Source: Phytoseiulus persimilis (lineage: Eukaryota; Arthropoda; Arachnida; Mesostigmata; Phytoseiidae). Taken from it: a stretch of DNA of 64,000 nucleotides. A program made the translations under genes and the position numbers. Shown here piece after piece: positions 59,245 to 64,000 of this stretch. The stretch spans positions 37,882,001 through 37,946,000 of the forward strand of contig CM075101.1 in the NCBI GenBank assembly GCA_037576195.1. Reading direction: 5' to 3'. Under the pieces are notes generated by a model, which had not been told where the DNA came from, did not search any database, and saw nothing but the letters and a program-made list of their open reading frames with translations. Positions within the stretch are counted from its first letter, which is position 1. Each line of letters begins with the position of its first letter.

Positions 59245-62200
59245 TCGTGGTAGCCTGTCTGCCTTCTGATTCCTTGCAGTGTTGTCTCTGACGAAAACCC
59301 AAATCGTATGCATTTATATTGACAAAAACGTACGGAAAAAGAGGGTTAGCCCTCTCCCTATGTCCAACACTGCAGAAGATTCGGTGCTCTGTCATTAAAC
59401 GGATTGCTCTCGTAACTCGTGTATGATTCGTGGAGCCCATCCTATTTGCGCGCGGGTTCGAGGGGGAAGGGGAGAGTCTTCCGAGCCGCCAGCGCGAACA
59501 GTGGGAAATTCTCACCCAAAGCACAAGAAAATAAACTTGGGCTCAAGGTTGGCCATCGGTGAACACCCTCGTTCCCCTGCCTTTTTCTCCGCAATATTGT
59601 GGGCTCATCAAGGAGCGAAGACGAGGCTTTTTTCAGCGTGCTCAGAACCACTACGGTGGACTGGCGCACGGGACCACAGCCTTATGCGATACGTTCGATC
59701 CCTGACGCCAACTCCAGTTGAGTAACATCGCTTGCACTCTCACTACTGAAACGCAACCCCCGTTTCCCGCTCTCTCCGGGCACATGGCGAGGCACAGATC
59801 TTCGAGGTATTCTGGCTCCTGTGGGGTAGCCAGGATTTTTCCCCGGGGGGCTGGGGGGTTGGCTGAATTTTTTTTCGTCCGTCCACCTTCTACGCGTTCT
59901 GTGTCACCCTGGAGAAACCTTCCATTTATCTTCTCCCGGATCATCCATTGGGAATCCATGAAATCTTCTCGTTTAGGGAGTCTCATGAACACGGTGGGAT
60001 CGCCTTGTCAACGACAACAGGAGCTCAAGCCTACGGGAGCTCCATGATTTCATCAAGATGAGCTCGGAAGCTTCGTCGGTCCGAAGACACAGATTCCCGT
60101 TAAGTCGCACCCTTCGGTACCTCGGACCTCGGTCGATGTTTTCGTCTGTGTGTTTGATCGGGTTCTCTGTTGTCTTAGTTCCCGTGCAGCCCATGCGAAG
60201 AGCTTGTCTGCAGTAACTGTTATTGTGAAGCCTGCAGGATGTTCGCGGGATTGACCCGTTAGCTTGAAGCCACTGAATGAGGCCCGCGTATCCAAAATTA
60301 TGCATGTCCACATGCGTGGTATTTCGTAACCTCTCCGCAACCTGAGGCCGGATCGGAGCTCCTCGATCGTCCATATCTCTCAAAGCGCTTGATGAGTGGT
60401 GCATCGATAAACTGGTTCGACGTATCTATTCAGATAGTATGAACTTGAGTCCCTGAGGGGAGGCGGGGGGGCTTTATTCACCCTGGGGGGCCAGCCCCAA
60501 GGTGGATACGCGCCTGTCAGGCAGCAGAGATCGACCGAATATGAAATCCCAAGTTACCCGTCGCAGGCCACGGAGAAACTCGATGAGGAGTATCTTTTAG
60601 GGGCACTACAACATCTAAGAAGAGCGGCGGTGTAGTGAAGACCCGACTCTGCAACTGCACTCAATTCCTCTCTGAGACTCCAGAAGCTCGCTTAGGGAGC
60701 ACAGTTAATGGCGAGCATGCACTTCACAAGGAAACCGCGATCTAAGAACAAGTGGATATGGAGATCGGTTGGCGCCAAAACTTTCAAAAGAGTGACGTCG
60801 TGAGGTGAAATGTGATTGGTAGCTCGACTATCCCTCACCCTCGCGAGAGCCCTCACTTGGCGCGAGCCTCAAGCCACTGAAGTCTTGCTAGTAGGAGCAA
60901 ACCGTGCTAGTCGCGGTAGAAGTGGCCGCTCGGAAGCCACTCTGTTTTGACTCAAGTGTCCGTGCTGTCCACCGACTCACTTATCGGTTCTCACCAAGGA
61001 TCCATCACATCTATGCGTCAACTGGAAATCTTATTCTGAGCATCACATCATCGAGTGCTACAGTGCGACATAAATAACTACTGGAACAAGTGCTAGGGCG
61101 ATGTGGCCCGAAGTTTTCCGATGACCATCCTCATGTTAATCATCAGGTAAACAATGTCGATACTATTTACTAAGCTCCGATATATCCCCGCTGGACGACG
61201 GATACCTCGGCGAACTGCCGCTCTGACACTGAGTTCTCACTCATCCTTTCACTTCGCGCGTTCGAAGTCAAAATCGGAAAATTAGCACGTGATTCGTCCC
61301 AAGGAAGTTTGTGACCATCTCTCTAGCTCAGCTCCCGCGCTACGCTGAGTCAATATCCAGTTTCGAACCACATATATCGTTCGCGGTTTCTCTGGCTGCA
61401 AGTCAAACCGACCCGCACTGCACGCTTCTCGAAGAAGAGGAAGTTTTTGAGCAATGAGCGGAGCCGCGCGGCGCTGGAAGTCGCTCCTGTAAGTTAGCGA
61501 GCTTTTTTTCGAACTGAGGATTCAGGAACATCGGTTGCGCGAGCTGCCTAGAATCCGTGAAATCGAAGGGATATTGAGAACAGGAACTCTGTCAACGAGA
61601 AACCGATCCATCTGAATGGTTGGAAAGAAGAGTTGACAAAGACTGTACCGGGTGAACAGAACTGTTCTGAAGGTGTCTCTGAAGTTGGTCGTGTCGACTC
61701 AATCCTCACAATGATGGGGAAAATCGCCGAACGAAGAGGATAATGGCAATTTCCTCGAGGCTTGCGGGAATGCTAAGGCGGAAATGTACTTTAAGGCAGC
61801 GACTCCCGATCTTTTCCCCTCCGCGGAACCCTCACGAGGGTGACTGACGAAAATCTCGATGCGAATGTATCTTTTTAGATATTGATGGGGATTTGAGTTT
61901 TCGTTTCCGCGGACTCGACAAAGTTGGCCTTCATCCACATTCGTATCTGATACGTAGAGAAGACCATCCAAAAGCAGTCGGAAAATTCATCTTCAGAATG
62001 ACGAAGAGAACATAGTGGAATGGAGACGACGTTTCGGCAAGATGCAACCCTTTCGATTCCAAAGGTTGATCATGGATGTCCTTTGGAAACCCTGCAGAAT
62101 TGAATATCCTCTGAGACAGTCGAGTGGTAGCCGATGCCACGAGTCTCGCGACGGAAACTGTAGACAACCCGAGGAAGTCTTCTGCCAGTGCGGCCCAGAA

Positions 62201-62760
62201 ACCCGCCCAAGCAGTCCCTTCAAAATGCAGTCCCTTGCCATTCGGCTACGGAGTGTTTCGAAACTCGGCGAGTTATCCATTCTGGGCACCGGAGGGGGCG
62301 ATGTGTGATTTCACTACAAAGGGGTGTCTGATCTATCCATTAGCAACTTCCATCCCCCTCGTTGGGACGTAAATTTCCATCGTCGCTCAAAAGTCGATCC
62401 GGTGGTTTCGGATTTGTGTCACCGCGTTTTCGTCGAGTTCTGACGCGCGCTCATCAAGATTGCCGCGAAGCCTCCGAAAGGAAGGATTTCCGAGCCATCG
62501 CAGGGAAAATCGCTGCACCCAGCTCAGACCATACCCTGCGCGGACTCGAAGCGGACTCGCTGCTCCGAGCTCCATCCCGTCTCGCACTGTTCAATGAGGA
62601 GGTCTGGCTACCTTTGCCAACGGACGCCATTGTCGCTCGTTTGGGTACGTAAATCGGAGCCGTGAAATGCTGTGTGTGTGCCCGGCGTCGTATTCAGGCG
62701 ACTGGGCGGCGATAGAAACTGTGCAGAGCGCTTTCGATGATCATCCGGTTTATGCCAGTG
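59245..62760. other. No supported gene
   Basis: A G-rich block near 59820-59860 (GTAGCCAGGATTTTTCCCC then runs of G) looks like a repeat end. At 61454 an ATG opens MSGAARRWKSLL and meets a perfect donor (CTCCT|GTAAGT), possibly a first exon. 61.0-61.4 kb has nothing recognisable. Confidence 0.35.
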
Positions 62761-62883
62761 CAGTGATCCTCAAAGCGGAGGTTTTAGAACCCGAGAGTCC
62801 TCAGAAATCCAGCGCGTCACTCCAGCGTCATCCTTGAACTGGAGGGGCTTTTCACGATTGAAACAAAGGGTTGAAAACCCCTG
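62761..62883. mobile_element. Possible short hAT-like MITE
   Basis: The left end CAGTGATCCTCAAAGCGG and the reverse complement of the right end CAGGGGTTTTCAACCCTTTG share the CAG-x-G-x-T-x-x-TCAA pattern typical of hAT termini. The 123-base interior is non-coding. The eight bases on each side do not match, so no target-site duplication supports it. Confidence 0.3.
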
Positions 62884-64000
62884 CCTTAGGTTGACGATAA
62901 ACGTCACGTCAGGGGTATGTTCCTCAGCCGTGTTCGTGAAACCACATGTAGCGCGGGAGGTAGCCAGATTTGCGAGCACATGCAGACTTCCCGGGCACGG
63001 GGTTCCATGTGGCACTTCGGGTAGGAGCCGCCTCGTCCTTGTAGTCCCTGAGATTCATTTATTTGGGCACCGCTAACTGATAACTCCACTGGCAGTGCAC
63101 AGTTTCGGCGAGGCAGCCCACGAGAGAAGTAGGAACTCGTGTGGGTGACACCGACGCGCGCAGAATTCAAACTCTTTCTCTCCACTACGCATCCGTTGTG
63201 GTCTGTGGTTATCCCTTGCGCAGCGGCGCGCAAAACCGAAGTTGAAACTTACTGTTTGAGACCAATTAGGGAGAGAGTGGAGTACCCTTTCTTCACGCTC
63301 TCCGGAAATGACCGTTACCGTTGGCTCTGAGATCGGGATCCGTACGCGATCTGAGCGTTTTTTCGAAGACGCCGAGGAGACTTGATCAGGTATGAGGGAG
63401 GACGTTCACGAACATAGATTTTGTCACTGCATGATTTCTCTCCCGAGAGGAAGATAAGGTCTCGACGTACTCCGTCGTATAAAATTCCAGGGAGGCTTTC
63501 TATCGGATTCGAGCGTCCCGGTGAACTTTGAACCAGGGTTTGACGCGCATCGTCCTTCGCCGTATGCTCGCAATCTTTCTGTCAAGTTGGTTTACCGAGT
63601 GTTGAGCGTTGAGCTCAGGCCCGCTGGCGGATCGAGACTACCCCACTTGAAAACTACCTCGGTGCACTCGGCTTGAAGTCAAGCGCATACTTGGCATAGA
63701 ATCCAGAAACATCGTCTGAAAAATGACGGATAGCCTTCCGTGAGATGTCCCGATCGCCTCGGGAACAACTCGCTAAAGATGCCGCACTCGGTTTCGGACT
63801 CGCCGCGCTCGCTGACAACATTTCCCGCGATACGGTCTCTGCTCTCCGCAGGATAACCACGTCATGCGCAACACATGAAACTCTCAATCGATTTGAGAGC
63901 TGGGTCACCAATCTATTCACCGAGTTTCCAGCCTCGGATAGCCTCCGTGATGTCACTTCGTTTTCTTCTGTTCGGAGCGATTGAGGAGCGGTTCGCCAGG
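62884..64000. other. No supported gene to window end
   Basis: Overlapping short frames on both strands near 63654-63984, no motif; any gene here would run past the window edge. Confidence 0.4.

Noticed and set aside
59815-59870. GTAGCCAGGATTTTT followed by C and G runs, looking like a transposon end
   Set aside because: No partner end or target-site duplication found; a similar G-rich stretch at 60455-60500 does not pair with it.
59973-60404. Minus-strand frame with THVDMHNFGYAGLIQWL, recalling RNase H of BEL/Pao elements
   Set aside because: Only a few residues align, the catalytic Asp-Ala-Ser is missing, and no other pol domain is nearby.

Overview
This is eukaryotic nuclear DNA, most likely from a small-genome arthropod. 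A mite is my best guess, from the split gene described below, the roughly even base composition, the short introns (about 50 to 120 bases) and the Tc1/mariner-type elements. That assignment is inference. I see no operons, ribosome-binding sites, rRNA, convincing tRNA or CRISPR array. Only one gene can be named with confidence: a three-exon homologue of the inner-membrane protein MPV17 at 32.6-33.4 kb on the + strand, whose two introns of 118 and 119 bases follow GT-AG rules.

Layout. 0-24 kb has no recognisable gene. It holds a small tandem array of a CCGTAA/TTACGG motif (2.4 kb), a weak minus-strand coding candidate (10.5-12.4 kb) and clusters of TCAGT-type motifs that look like core promoters (12.7, 21.1, 22.3 kb). 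24.3-25.3 kb holds a minus-strand chain of four exons with small introns of 60, 47 and 52 bases in consistent phase; the product is unknown. Immediately beside it (25.4-26.3 kb) lies an inverted-repeat element with CCCGAAA-type tandem arrays at both ends. 27.4-27.7 kb has a well-bounded + strand exon. 28.4-29.1 kb has minus-strand fragments faintly like an ionotropic-receptor ligand domain. 32.6-34.6 kb holds MPV17 followed, 155 bases past its stop, by a 1022-base foldback mariner-type MITE flanked by TA.

35-42 kb has several + strand candidates: three small ORFs at 35.2-36.0 kb, a two-exon 276-residue model at 37.8-38.7 kb, and a 63-residue CxxC...CxxC protein at 42.0 kb. 48-58 kb has further candidates supported by strong splice signals (49.0, 49.8, 51.3, 52.0, 52.4 and 57.4-57.9 kb). 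58.9-59.2 kb is a decayed Tc1-type transposase. From 59.3 kb to the end only a possible hAT-like MITE end-pair (62.8 kb) was seen.

The genes do not form a recognisable pathway. Because stop codons are sparse, long open frames occur by chance on both strands here, so an open frame alone was not treated as a gene. Candidates below rest on splice-site quality, phase agreement, start context or motifs, and their confidence is set low where these are thin.
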